Source: Amoebophrya sp. A120 (taxonomy: Eukaryota > Sar > Dinophyceae > Syndiniales > Amoebophryaceae). Taken from it: DNA of 64,000 nt. This document shows positions 10,363 through 21,469 of the stretch, in pieces. The notes under the pieces were generated by a model. That model was not told the DNA's origin and did no database searches. It saw only the letters and a list, made by a program, of their open reading frames with translations. The stretch spans positions 10,383,432 to 10,447,431 of the forward strand of contig CAJINV010000001.1 in the NCBI GenBank assembly GCA_905178155.1. Direction: 5' to 3'. Within the stretch, counting starts at the first letter, position 1. Each line of letters opens with the position of its first letter. A program made the position numbers and the translations under genes.

Positions 10363-12357
10363 ATGTCGTCCTTGACCGCACCAGCTGCAAAAATGAAAAA
10401 GAAAACCAAGAAATCTGCCTCGGCACCGAAAACCGCCGTTGAGCGGCCCGCGGTGGTGACGGCTGCGAATTTTTCGGAGCAGGACCCGCTTCCCCTGCGC
10501 AACGAAAAGCAGGTGAAGAAATCATTCTCTTCCGGAAACGGCAGTAAGCCGGATATCAAGCTTTCGCGGAAGTTGAAGCGCACCATCCGTGTTGAGTCCA
10601 AGGCGGAGACAGAATTGGAGAAGCGGGATGCGGTGTTGCGCCAGGAAAACGCGGGCGGGTTGATGGAGGCGGACCCGGAAGTCTTCGGGGAGAAGACGCT
10701 GAAGGTCCGACAGGACGAGATTCTCGATTCCGTGGACATCGGGACACAAGCCAAGGCCATCGATTTAGCGCTCCCTTTCGGCGACTACAGTGTGAGCTAC
10801 ACTCCGTCGGGCAGACACATGGTGCTCGCCGGGAGCAAGGGCCACGTGAGCTTGTTGGATACCCAGTCTCTGAGCACAGCTTGCGAGTTGAAGCTGAAGG
10901 AATCTGTCCGTTGCGCGCAATCCTTCCACAACGACAACTTGTTCGCGGTCTCGCAGAAGAAGTGCTGTTTCGTGTACGACCGGAACGGCATGGAGATCCA
11001 CAAGATGAAGGAGCACAGCCTGGTGCACCAAATGGAGTTCCTCCGCTACCACTTTCTGCTGGTCACCGGGTCCGAATTCGGCGACATCCGGTACCACGAC
11101 ATCGCCACGGGGCAGGGCGTCGCGCACCTGCGCACGAAAAAGGGCCCGGTGAAATGTCTCCGGCAGAACAAGCAAACCGCGGTGATGCACTGCGGCCAGG
11201 CGAACGGAGTGGTGTCGCTGTGGACGCCGACCATCAAGGAACCCTGCATGAAAATTCTCGCGCACAAGGGCCCGGTGGACCACCTGGACTTCTACCGCGA
11301 CCACTACATGGTCTCGTCCGGGGGCGACGGCCGCTGGAAGATCTTCGACCTGCGAAAGCCGGCGGAGCCGGTGCTGTCGCAGTCCTACTACGGGTGCCCG
11401 GTCACCAGCATAGACGTGTCCCAGACCGGATTACTCGCGTTTGGCATGAACAAGAAGGTGCAGGTGTTCGACTCCAAGATCTGGAATAGCGCGCCGGAAA
11501 TGCTGACGACAGCAGGTACGAACAAAGTACAACAGCCGATGAAGAAGCTGAACCAAGTGCAGCGTGCGAAACGCGCGGAACAGCAGGCGAATCTGCCGGC
11601 GCTGACCGCGACAAGGAGAGCGGCGGAGCCGTACATGCAGCAAACTTTTCCGGGGAAATTCGTCCAGTGCGTCCGCTTCCAGCCGTTCCAGGACGTCTTG
11701 TCCGTCGGGACGTCGGCCGGCTTATCGCAGCTGCTGGTCCCCGGCGCCGGCCACGCCTTCTTCGACAGCTACGGGGCGAACCCGTACGAAACCAAAACGC
11801 AGAAGCGCGAGCGCGAGGTGCACATGCTGCTGGACAAGGTACCGCACGACATGATCGTGTTCAACCCGGCATTTGACAGTCGTGGGACCAAACACCTCGT
11901 TGGCAACTTCAAAAAGCAAAACAACTCCACGGCTTCTAGTAGTGCCGCTGCGTCATCTACTTCCACTGCCGCTCCGAGTACCGGAACTACATCAGAAGAC
12001 AAGAAGAGCAAGAGCAACGATTGGCTTGGGTCGCATGAGTTGGACAATAGTGGCAAGATTGTCAATGTCAAAAGCACGACGGGCGAGGACGACTCAGACG
12101 TGGACTCTGAGGAGGAGTTCGAACAGACCGGAATCCGGTTGACCCGCGGCAAGAAAAAGATGCGCGGGAAGAACAAGATCGGAAAACGCCTGAAGAAAAA
12201 GGAAGTGGCAAAGGGCGAGGAGAAACGCGAAGGCACGCGCAAGGTCAAACGAAAGAAAGCTCCATCGGTGGCACTGGATCGAACTGTGGATGTCAAGTCG
12301 GATGGTGCGCTTGCAAGGTTCAAAAAGAAGAAGAGACGGATGGACGAACTGGAGTAA
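10363..12357 (+). CDS. UTP7: UTP7 / WDR46 homologue, SSU processome WD-repeat protein
   Basis: Single exon, 664 residues. The basic head (residues 1-60, many Lys) is followed by a WD40 propeller from about residue 125 (LPFGDYSVSYTPSGRHMVLAG, VSLLDTQ, GDIRYHDIATGQ, GVVSLWTPT, GRWKIFDLRKPAEPV). Next comes the BING4CT signature domain at about 424-500 (FPGKFVQCVRFQPFQDVL, GTSAGLSQLLVPGAG, NPYETKTQKREREVHMLLDK). The C-terminal tail (about 580-664) is Lys/Arg-rich with acidic patches. This domain order is diagnostic for Utp7/WDR46, a component of the U3 snoRNP small-subunit processome needed for 18S rRNA maturation in the nucleolus. The length is in line with yeast and animal orthologues. With the BMT5-like gene about 2 kb upstream, this is a second ribosome-biogenesis gene in the array. 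Confidence 0.95.
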   Translation: MSSLTAPAAKMKKKTKKSASAPKTAVERPAVVTAANFSEQDPLPLRNEKQVKKSFSSGNGSKPDIKLSRKLKRTIRVESKAETELEKRDAVLRQENAGGLMEADPEVFGEKTLKVRQDEILDSVDIGTQAKAIDLALPFGDYSVSYTPSGRHMVLAGSKGHVSLLDTQSLSTACELKLKESVRCAQSFHNDNLFAVSQKKCCFVYDRNGMEIHKMKEHSLVHQMEFLRYHFLLVTGSEFGDIRYHDIATGQGVAHLRTKKGPVKCLRQNKQTAVMHCGQANGVVSLWTPTIKEPCMKILAHKGPVDHLDFYRDHYMVSSGGDGRWKIFDLRKPAEPVLSQSYYGCPVTSIDVSQTGLLAFGMNKKVQVFDSKIWNSAPEMLTTAGTNKVQQPMKKLNQVQRAKRAEQQANLPALTATRRAAEPYMQQTFPGKFVQCVRFQPFQDVLSVGTSAGLSQLLVPGAGHAFFDSYGANPYETKTQKREREVHMLLDKVPHDMIVFNPAFDSRGTKHLVGNFKKQNNSTASSSAAASSTSTAAPSTGTTSEDKKSKSNDWLGSHELDNSGKIVNVKSTTGEDDSDVDSEEEFEQTGIRLTRGKKKMRGKNKIGKRLKKKEVAKGEEKREGTRKVKRKKAPSVALDRTVDVKSDGALARFKKKKRRMDELE

Positions 12358-13075
12358 GAATGCATTTTCATTTTGATTCTTTTCCACGACAACTTCACAT
12401 CTTCGACGGACTTTTCCTGACGTGCGCAAGAACAACTCACATGCAAATGCATTCATCACAACTCATCTTTTTCTTGCGGTGAAGATCCTTCTTCGAGGCA
12501 ATAGGTATGCGGACCGCTAAACCAAGAGCGAGGCAGTTTCTGTCACCGTGTTCGGGAAAGTTTTTTTCTGGGATCGAGGTGGAGATCTTGGAATGGCAAT
12601 GTTGTACCTATGCTCACACAGACATACAGGTGGTAACTCTGTCTTCGAAGTTGTTTTTCAACGGCCTAGCTGGATCTTGATGCTCGAGATGTGGTGTTTG
12701 ATCTTTTTTGTTTGAGAAGATCCGCAGGTGTCAAGAATTGTTCGGTTGATACGAAAATTCACTATCTGGGCACCACAGCAGGAGAAAAGCAAAGGATTAT
12801 GATGCCACGACTTCGGTGACTAGCTCTTGCTTTTTTTTCTTTTCGTGATGTGTATGCGTGTCGACTTCCATACTTTTCGTTCTTCAGACTAGCACTAGGA
12901 TGTCGAGGATAGATGGATGGGTGAAAATGTTTCCTCATGATCGGGCCAACGTGATCATTTTCGTTTGTTCTTTAGCGAAAAACAAGTGGCATTTATCCTT
13001 TGCTCCATTAGTCAAAGCACGTGCGCGCCAGCGTGTCACGAATTATCCTTTTCGCCTTTGTGTATAATTCTCAAA
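12358..13075. other. Intergenic, no gene seen
   Basis: About 720 bp of mixed-composition DNA with T-runs around 12830. Short ORFs only; no RNA gene recognised. Confidence 0.6.
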
Positions 13076-15001
13076 ATGGACGATTCGCCTCTGACATTCA
13101 GCGGCAGCGACAACGCTTTATTGCTTGGAGAAGCACAGGACGACGAGCTGGTCGATATTGTGGATCAACTGCGAGCCGAAATTGCACCGGACTATGTTTT
13201 TGAGCAAGTACAAGACGGCCCTTTGTTAAAAACAGCCACGGACAACATGATGGAAGGACTAGAAGGTGCTGACTCGAGTTCGTCTCGCACAGACGATACG
13301 AATACCAAGCCGACGAGTACAACTTCTACGACATTTGCAGACCGTATTTCTTCGCAAGTTGCAGCAACGGAGAAAGTACAATATGCTGCAGCGGCGTCAT
13401 CAGGTGACGCAGAAGCACCGTGGACGACACCCACTAGCAAGAACACATTCTCCGTTCAGTCTGCTCGCGAAATAGTACCGAACAACTCGAGAACAACTAC
13501 AACGGATCGGCCAACGACGACTTCAAGCTCGTCCTCGTCCGCTTCGGCTTACGACGATCTGGAATTGGTGGCTACACTCGACCGGGCCAACCTCGGTCGA
13601 CCCACTCTCGCAGACTACGGACTTGAGAAGTAAGGCATAATTGTGCGAAGATCGGATTTTCATCTAGCTGCCAGCTTTTTAGCTTATAGCCGCTTGATCT
13701 TGAACAAGATCTTCATTATTGATCAAACGATGACTCTGGCATTTCGTCTCTGGAATTCTCCCTGCGGCACGAACATGATGTCGATCTCGATGTTGACAAC
13801 GAGTTTATTTCGTGTACATCTTCAGATTTCTTACCGACGGGCAGCACCCAGCGGCATCGCGCGCGACGAGGTTCGAGCGCATGCTCCGGAATACGTTGAC
13901 TTCCGTTGTCAACCACGCAGCTAGCCCATTGAAGTCCTACAAAACATCCAAGGGTAACAAGAATATTAAAGCCGAAACTATGTCTATGTCTAGTTCAACC
14001 TCCGGCTCGGCGACTCCGCGGACTGCAGGTGAAGGTAGGAAGCCAAGCAAACCCACTAGTTCATCAACTCGTCCAGAGGAAGCAGGTGGCCGCGGCACGG
14101 GACCAAGCAGGAGCGCCGCCGGGGCAAGTACCACCCAGGGAACATCGGCTTCTTCGTCAAACCGCACGTCAACAACTCCGCGAGGTGCTGGGGCCGCCAG
14201 CAGCTCCTCCTGGGTGACATCGTTGGTGACGCCGCGGAAGAGCGGGGCCACTGCTACACGGAATCGCGGTGGAAGGAGTAAAACCCCTGGAGTTGCGACG
14301 ACGCCGCGCGGTGGAGGTCACGCACCAGCAAGCAGCAACGCAACTACAAGCCGCCTGGTGGACACGCTCGTTACGCCCCGTGGTGGAGGCATTCTTGGCG
14401 GACGCTCTTCTGGGCGTAGTGAAGCTGCAGTGAGCAAAAACAGTACTGGTCACGAGAAACACGAATCGGCGACTGGTGCTGCGAGGGCTACAGCGACACC
14501 GGTAGTTCCGAAGACGAAGAGCACGTACCAAAAATCGCACTCGAAGCGAAGCAGCGCGCCGGGTGCTGGCACTGAGCAGGTGGTCGGTCGCTCGAGTGCC
14601 GGTGGTGGTGAAAACAAGCCGATGCTCCTCCGAAAAATGACACCAGTGTACGGAAATGGTGCGAACTCATCGCCGGGGAAAAATAAACAGCTCGATGTAT
14701 GATAAATTTCGGGAATTTCATCTCCATGATAACCAACAAAAACGGTACAACATTCAGATAGATAGAGTGAGTATAGAAGAGCCTCCGTTTCGATGATTTG
14801 TGTGATTTTGGTACACAGGCCACTTCAGTATGTTCGTCTACCTCTAGTTTCACTTTGAATGATGCAAATGCGCCGGAATTCGTTTCTTTCTTATATGTTC
14901 TAGATGTACCTCCTCGTAACTCCAGTAGTTCATTTGCGTTTCAACGGCCTCATGATCTCTATGAACCTCAGCATTCCCAGCGGGTCGCAAACATGCGCTA
15001 G
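13076..15001 (+). CDS. Hypothetical Ser/Thr/Gly-rich basic protein, three exons
   Basis: Exon 1 is 13076-13629 (ATG in CAAAATGG context). It ends GAG AA before GTAAGG and joins in phase 2 to exon 2 (13826-14696, after CATCTTCAG), giving DYGLEK-FLTDGQHPAASRATRFERMLRN. This match shows that two frames which look separate are one gene. A GTATGA at 14697 and an ACACAG ending at 14818 suggest exon 3, 14819-15001, in phase 0; without it the frame stops at 14702. The first third is acidic (DDELVDIVDQLRAEIAPDY). The middle and C-terminus are low-complexity, with repeated VTPRGGG/ATTPRGGG-like and SSWVTSLVTPRK motifs, a repeated T-P-R pattern that could be proline-directed phosphosites. No family is recognised. 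Exon 3 is the least certain part. Confidence 0.6.
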
Positions 15002-15670
15002 AGGCAGGTCGCGCTTGCGTCTCGCGGAGTTGCAGTCAACCGTCGGCAGCTCGAAGACCATCAGTGTTCAGGATCATGAAAACACGGCCAATGTGTGAGT
15101 CACAAGATGTTGCTGGATGGCTGTCACACAGTAACTGAATGCAAGAGGCTGATGGACATTTCAGTGCGTCGCAAAAGTCTTGCACCTCCCAATTCGTGAA
15201 TGTTGTCGTTGTTGATAAAGAAGTCGCGAAAATAGTTAGTCGCTAGATGGTCAGCACAACAAAATGAGACACTACCACCTTTATGTTTATCATCTTTGCC
15301 ATTGCCACAGAAAGTTTTCATCGTCAGATGAACTGCGGTCACCAGCAGGACGCTGCCTCTATCAGCCCACGCGCATTGGATTGTGCATATAGTTGGAACT
15401 GGAAGTAAGTAGGTACCTCAGCATGCTCAGCTCAGCCAAGAAAAAGAGCAATAGATAAATCCTTGTTGAATTAGCTTTCGCAGGGCCGGAAATACAAATT
15501 GATCTAGTGTTATCAAAATCAATCTAGAATTAGCCGCAGAAAAGCTAGTGCGCATGGCCCCGGGTAGGAATTGTCACAGTTGTTGCCCCTGAAGACTCAA
15601 TCCTTGCCTGCACGCGACGGACTCACAGGCTCATTCTGACTACGCACATTGCACCTTCTGCGGCAAAGAG
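15002..15670. other. Intergenic, no gene seen
   Basis: Short ORFs only. A cysteine/histidine-containing frame just upstream of 15671 (HCTFCGKEM) is open back to 15593 but has no ATG and is probably 5' UTR. Confidence 0.5.
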
Positions 15671-18600
15671 ATGCAGGGTGGCAGCAATGCGAAGCGCAGC
15701 ACAACGCTGCAGGCATTTTCGCTGAAGGGACTTCAGCTGCGCCCCAAAGCCTTGAAGGCGGTGATGAAGGGTCTGGCCGCTGCGGAGGATTACGACAAAC
15801 AGGTCAAACTCTTCGCCGAAGCCTGCAAACAGCACCTTCGACGGGCGACGACGCGGACGGTAAATTCTATCTAATTCGATATTCGTTCTTGGTGTTGCAG
15901 AAAAACCATCTCTGACATTGGTTGATTTTGAAGTTCGAAAGCCACAAACTCACTAAAATAAACAGGGATTTGCTTTCACCCGCTTCTGCGTTGTCATGCG
16001 GAAGTGACGCAAATCCAAACTCGCACTCTAATTCCACTTCCATGTTGATCTCCATCTGACATCAAAAAAGTGAAAGTCCACCACATACTTGCTCAGACGT
16101 TCGTCGAGGAGAACATGGTGAACGAGCTGCTGAATACATTTCAACTGCAGCAGCAGGCAGCGACGGACCCGGACGACCCGATGGACGTCGATGGCAGTGC
16201 TGCCGCAGCTGCAGGAAGCAGCGGGAACAAACAAGGCAATAACCAAGGCAGTAACGAACCCAGCAGTAGAGTTCTGGCCAAAGTGCAGGCCGGCACGTCC
16301 GCAAGCTCGTCCTCTTCCGCGGTCCCCCCGCCCATGTTTGCTCCCCCACCCGGAGCCGCAGCCGCGCAGCTTGGGCTGATGAATAACAAAGGTGTGCAGG
16401 ACATGGAGATAGAAAACGACGCGTTGAACGCCAGTACCATGGCGAACAAAGCGGGGCTCAATACCACGATGGAGTCCATTCCGAACGCCCGACAAGAGCT
16501 GCTGGAGCAAGAGCGGAACAAATTTGCGCACCTAGGAGACGGCATTGCGGTCTACAACGTGTTCAAAGACACCCCCGTGATGGAGTACAACACGAGCACG
16601 CACACGTTTCAGGTGTCCACCAGCTTCAAACCGACCCTGTTTCCAGACGCCGACCGGCGCCCGCGCATGATGCAGGAGCGCCAGCACGTGTGCGAGTCGC
16701 AGCTGTACCACCGAAACAAGGCCGCGGTAGAGTTGAAACGGAAGGCAAAAGCGCTGAACTTGAAGCTACCAAAGGGGAAGGACCTGCTGAAGGAAGTGCC
16801 GCAAATGCAGTACTACCCCTCCTCACACGAGTTCACGAACAAACAGCAAATCTGTCGCGGACAGACCAACCTGTACGAAATTTTGATTCCCGTAATACCC
16901 CGAGCGAGCCACCACTCGCGCCGGATCGAGTCGGATGATCCGAAGGACATACGCGACCCGATACCACCCGGCACCACAGTGGCAATTTGCGAGTGGTACT
17001 TCGCTAAGACTGAGAGCCGCCTGAAGTTCATGGTGACCTGTTTGAATACAAAATAGTAGATCTGCACGATTGATGAGATTGGACTCAGCCTGTGTGATGC
17101 TTTTTGTAACGACGCATGATCGCCCACGTTTTCAGGTACACCTCCGCCCACGATAAGCCGGAATGGTACCTGAAGCTGCAGAAACTGCCGAACAGCAAGC
17201 AGGAGGGGTGGATTCCCTACCGTGCAAGCATTGCCGGCGTCGAACAGGACACGGTAAAGCCGCGGGGCGAGCCAGACAAGTGCATGATTACTTGCGTCGA
17301 GAGCCTGGTGGGCAACTACGGTCACAAAATCACCTTCGGTCTTCTGGTGGAGGCACCAAACGCCGGGTCGAGCAGCTCCAGCTCCGGCATGCACGGAAGG
17401 AGGTATGCGCTGCAGGAAGGGAGAAAGCGGATCGAGCTGAATCTGAAGCACTTTGCCCAGGCGGACGAACTGATCATCCACGGTGGCTTCTACGTCGTGG
17501 AAGGCATCGTGGACAATGAGCACGGAATTTTGCACGTGTGCAAGATGTGGAATCCGCCAATCACCGAAACAAAGACGTATTTTGTCGTTTTGACGACGAG
17601 GAAAAAGTGATTCCTTCACCCTGTTTTGAGCTTGTGTGTTTCTTTCACTTTCATCTTAGGGGAAAAAAATTGAAGAAAACATTCCACAACAGTCCCATCC
17701 AGCCGGGTTCGAAGAAGCGCAAGCGTATTCCGGACGCGATAAACCACTTTGGCGGGAATATCACGCTCGAGGATTTGAAGTATTTGACGAAGATTGAGGA
17801 AATGGAGGACGCGGAGAAGCAGCTGGACTGCAATCGCCACCTGGTGGACGCGCGACTCCGCTACGAGCGGGAGTACTACGTCCTCATGGCCGACGTGAAT
17901 TTCGACGACCCGAACACGTTCGAGATGCTCGCCGTGGTGTTTGACCGGTTCGAGGACTCTGAGCATCAGCCGCACTACATCCTGATGGGCAAGTTCCGCG
18001 CCCCGGACCACTACTTCGATCCGCGCATGGAGAACACGGTGCACACGTGGAAGGACAAGCTGCTCCACTTGAGCACCCTCCTCGCCAGCCACGAGCACAC
18101 CCGGAAAAAGCGCATCATCATCGTGCCGGACTCGTCGGACCACTGCGGGCACCCCGATTTTTTCCCGCTGCCCCCGATGGAGACCTACGGTGTGCAGTTC
18201 CGCGAGAACGTCATTTTCGCGAGCAACCCCTGCCGCATCCGGCACTACGGGAAACAGATCGTCATCTGTCGGAACGACGTATGGAAGGAACTGCGCGAGG
18301 CCGAGTGCGTGCCCTTCCGCGACCAGGGTGATCCCACGAGGCGGTTTGACGCTATCGCGCACTACCTGCTGGCACAGGCGCATTTATTTCCCGTACTGCC
18401 GGTGGCACATAGGAACACGCTCATCGGGTATGCATTGCTTTTCTCTTCTCGTGGCGATTGTTTTCATGACACTTGTTTTGCTGCTGCAGGTAAACTGATG
18501 TCGCTTTCATGGAAGGCGAAACTAAAGTAAATGTACATGCATCTGCAGTTGTACGATGAGGACGTATGCACTTCTACTACACAGGTTCGACCATGGCTTG

Positions 18601-18807
18601 CGGATGTACCCACCGCCTGACTTGCTGCTTCTCTCCTCGGGCATGTGGCGAACGCACATCTCGAAACCCCAGGCAGACACGGAAGTGTTGTTTCTCGGTG
18701 CGTTCACGCAGCGATCGCAGTGGGGCTTCTACACCTACAACCCGGCACCGGATGTGCTCGTGGACGGTGCGGAAACGCTCACCTACTGCTCTGCTGCGGA
18801 AGTGTAG
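15671..18807 (+). CDS. POLE2: DNA polymerase epsilon subunit 2 (B subunit, Dpb2/POLE2)
   Basis: Five inferred exons: 15671-15859, 16070-17025, 17136-17606, 17660-18427, 18585-18807. The 2607-nt CDS gives 868 residues. Start ATG 15671 fits the family, whose N-terminal helical domain begins almost at residue 1 (FSLKGLQLRPKALKAVMKGL, then VHHILAQTFVEENMVNELL). A Gln/Ala/Ser-rich insertion follows. Exon 3 carries the OB-fold (ITFGLLVEAP...LIIHGGFYVVEGIVD). Exons 4-5 carry the inactive calcineurin-like phosphoesterase domain (YYVLMADVNFDDP, RIIIVPDSSDH, FASNPCRIRHYGKQIVI with N728, FDHGLRMYPPPDLLLL). The protein bridges the catalytic subunit and the helicase (CMG) at the replication fork. It is longer than animal orthologues through low-complexity insertions. 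The first intron (15860-16069) is not GT-AG: it reads GT-AA or, shifted one base, TA-AG. The alternative 5' site for intron 2 is 16994. Confidence 0.9.
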
Positions 18808-19417
18808 CGGGTATAGCGCGCAGGTGCAGATGCAGTCTCGCCCATGGACACAATAAAGACATGACATTCATTGTAACTTATGTTGCAGAACCAAAAAGAA
18901 GCAATAAGATAGCGCACAGGCTGTCAGACTGGCCCTTTGTTTTGTCAACTGCACGACTACATGAGAAAACTGTGTAAATGTTCGAGCTCGAAGTTCTTGC
19001 CTCGCGTATGTTTTCGTTTCATCCTGCAACCACTTCCAGCATCGGATCGTTTTTTCATTCCGTATTTTTGGTATTCGTTTTTTCGCGCAGTGAGTTCTGC
19101 TTCTTGCATAATGACAAGCATAAACTCAACCAGAAGTGCAAGAGACCCTGAGAGTGAAAAATCAAAGTCGTCATTCTTGTCGAAAAAGAAAAAACTGACT
19201 TCAAATTGTCGCAAATCGGCCAGGAAGCAAATCGTTTTTCGTTGTCGTCCTACCTTCCCTGTTCGAACCCGAAAAGGATCATTGCATAATTTCCACACGC
19301 CCCCTTTAGATTAAGAGCGTTTTGCAGTTGTTTCCTGCTTGTTTTTTGAAGAGACGTCGTCATATTTCACTTCGCATTTGCTGTTGCTTTCCAAAGAGGC
19401 CAACAAGCAGAAAGTTC
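18808..19417. other. Intergenic, no gene seen
   Basis: T-rich, with short ORFs only. Presumed UTRs of POLE2 and the next gene. Confidence 0.6.
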
Positions 19418-21469
19418 ATGTCCGAACAGAAGGAGAAGCCTTTGGCGGAGCAGCCAACGCCCGCTGTCAAACCCACGCTGGACGAAGATGAAGATCTCAA
19501 GAAGCCGCTTCGCCTGCGAAACTTCACAGGGACGGAGCATACCCTGCTCGTGGACCCGAACAAAGTGAAGCAGATCCGGGACATCTACGGCCCAGAGTTC
19601 CTCTCCCTATTCTTCGACGCGGAGCGGGATCTCTTTCCACCCACGTCCCTTGTCAAGTGGATTCAAGTGCGGGAATATGTGGGAAGTGCCGAAATTCGTG
19701 ATGCAGATGAGAGCAGTCCGCTCGGCGAGAAGTCGGAAGGCAGTCAGCAAGACTTCAGCTTCGACGAGGATCACGACATGGACATCGTGGTGGGGGGCTT
19801 GTCGTCCTCCACGGACGCACTCCCAACTGATGAAAGAGCTCCGCCAACAACCACCCACACCATTGGCCGCGCGCCATCTAGCGCAAGCGACCAGAGTCCT
19901 ATCGTGGAACGGAATCTTCATGCAAGTGCTGTGAATCAGACTCAGAGTCAGGCTCAGGGCCAAGAGCTGCTGCACACGGACGCCGCGACCACCAACAGCG
20001 ACAAATCGCCAGCCGGTTCCGCGGACGATTGTTTTCTTCATCCTGACGCGAAGTTAGATTTCGCACCTACGGTTACGTACCAGTTCGCAATCGTCAGAAG
20101 TTCGCACAAGTGTCTCGCGTATCGTCCGGAAGATTACAGTGGAGAGGACGATAAGGATGACCCCCGGATTCAGATATTAAGTCCTGCTAGAAGAAGGAGA
20201 AACGCGTGGAGACAGCACGTCCGTGAGACCCTCAACAACAGCGTGCGATCCGTGGAAGACGCCCGCGCCTTCATTTACGACCAAAGATACCTCGATCTTG
20301 AAGACCCTTGCCGAGCAAAGCCGGAAGATGACCTCCGCGCTTGTGTTCCCTTTTCCTACGAGCTAGTCGCCGGACACCGCACTTGCAAATTGCTCGCCAT
20401 TAGTCCCTGGGCGGACCCACACCCCGCGGAAGATCATTACGCCTATTTGTGGAACGTGTGGCGAGCGGTGATCGAAATGCCGGTGACGGAGTGGAAGAAG
20501 CACCAGCGTCAAACTTCCCAAGCACAGTTTAGTCTTCGTGATTTCAATGATGTTCACGCCTTTCCGGCTTCCCACCGGAGTGCTTTCTGCTTGATGGTAG
20601 CAAACAAAGTAGTCATCCATGCGCCGGATTACTCCGGGCACTATGACGAAAGGACCCATGACTTTCCAGACGGGGTGACGCAGGCGGACCTCGTGCAGCT
20701 CTTGGACCAATCACTGCAGATTGCAGGTGAAGCCGTAACTCCAGCCGACGCAGCAGTCTTGTACGCTCGTTTGCTGGCTTGGAAAACGACTAGACCTGGA
20801 GGCGGAGCTGGACGTGGAAGAGTTCTTGACAGCGAGGAACCCCTGTTCTCCTCTCGCTGGAAGCGCGTTTTCGGAGCCGGCTTCGAGGAAGAGACTAAGG
20901 CCTTAATTTTCAGTCCCAAGCGAGATTACGCTCGAGTGATACTCAAGCACGTCGTGCAGAAAGGCAAGGAGGTTGCAGTTCCTGCCTTCTTTGCTACTCT
21001 TGAAGCGGAGTACATTGGGAAGACAGCACTGCTGAAAAAATTTTGGGGAAACAAATTCGATCGAGACGACCACTTTGGCTCCAGTTTTGCGGACGAATTC
21101 TTAGACCCCATTGTCGCTCGCGGTCCCGGACCAGCAAAGGCAATTCGAAGGACACTTACGGTGGACATACGCACCCCCGTGTTTCGCTTTCTCGGGTACT
21201 GCCGGGAGCTCCAGGAGATGCTGAACAAGGACTTGGCTGTGAGTTACGACATGAAGCACATTATGCACCCCCTGGAGCGAATTTCCGATGCGTTTCTGAA
21301 AAGAAGAGACATTTTGGAAGAACTCGACGAAGCTGGCATTTTAGCGCTCATGCGTACCCGATTCGACAAAATGACACGGCCGACAGCTCCGGAATGGCTA
21401 GAGGGGAAGACGCTTCAATGGTCAGACATCCAAACGGCCCTCTGCGACGTCTTCAAGCCCAAGTCGTAA
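19418..21469 (+). CDS. Hypothetical 683-residue protein
   Basis: A single open frame; the first ATG is at 19418 (MSEQKEKPLAEQ), although the frame is open further upstream with only TTG. An acidic head (DEDEDLKK) leads into a globular block (LRLRNFTGTEHTLLVDPNKVKQIRDIYGPEFLSLFFDAE, quoted only in outline). A disordered Ser/Thr/Gln-rich insert follows at about residues 90-215, and then a long ordered region to the end (YQFAIVRSSHKCL, YAYLWNVWRAVIEMPVTEW, FCLMVANKVVIHAPDYSG, FRFLGYCRELQEML, FLKRRDILEELDEAGILAL). There is no signal peptide or membrane segment. I recognise no family. Codon use matches the neighbouring genes, so it is very likely real. Confidence 0.75.
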   Translation: MSEQKEKPLAEQPTPAVKPTLDEDEDLKKPLRLRNFTGTEHTLLVDPNKVKQIRDIYGPEFLSLFFDAERDLFPPTSLVKWIQVREYVGSAEIRDADESSPLGEKSEGSQQDFSFDEDHDMDIVVGGLSSSTDALPTDERAPPTTTHTIGRAPSSASDQSPIVERNLHASAVNQTQSQAQGQELLHTDAATTNSDKSPAGSADDCFLHPDAKLDFAPTVTYQFAIVRSSHKCLAYRPEDYSGEDDKDDPRIQILSPARRRRNAWRQHVRETLNNSVRSVEDARAFIYDQRYLDLEDPCRAKPEDDLRACVPFSYELVAGHRTCKLLAISPWADPHPAEDHYAYLWNVWRAVIEMPVTEWKKHQRQTSQAQFSLRDFNDVHAFPASHRSAFCLMVANKVVIHAPDYSGHYDERTHDFPDGVTQADLVQLLDQSLQIAGEAVTPADAAVLYARLLAWKTTRPGGGAGRGRVLDSEEPLFSSRWKRVFGAGFEEETKALIFSPKRDYARVILKHVVQKGKEVAVPAFFATLEAEYIGKTALLKKFWGNKFDRDDHFGSSFADEFLDPIVARGPGPAKAIRRTLTVDIRTPVFRFLGYCRELQEMLNKDLAVSYDMKHIMHPLERISDAFLKRRDILEELDEAGILALMRTRFDKMTRPTAPEWLEGKTLQWSDIQTALCDVFKPKS

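Noticed and set aside
10765-12452. Long minus-strand ORFs opposite UTP7, and similar ones opposite POLE2, the AAA+ gene, TUTase B and the Oxa1-like gene
   Set aside because: They mirror GC-rich codon use of well-supported + strand genes and show no recognisable domain.
13826-14702. A second independent gene starting at ATG 13881
   Set aside because: The GTAAGG at 13630 and CTTCAG ending at 13825 join it in exact phase to the frame 13076-13629, with continuous sensible protein across the join.
19255-19285. GTTCGAACCC resembling a tRNA T-arm
   Set aside because: No matching acceptor, D or anticodon stems were found on either strand around it.
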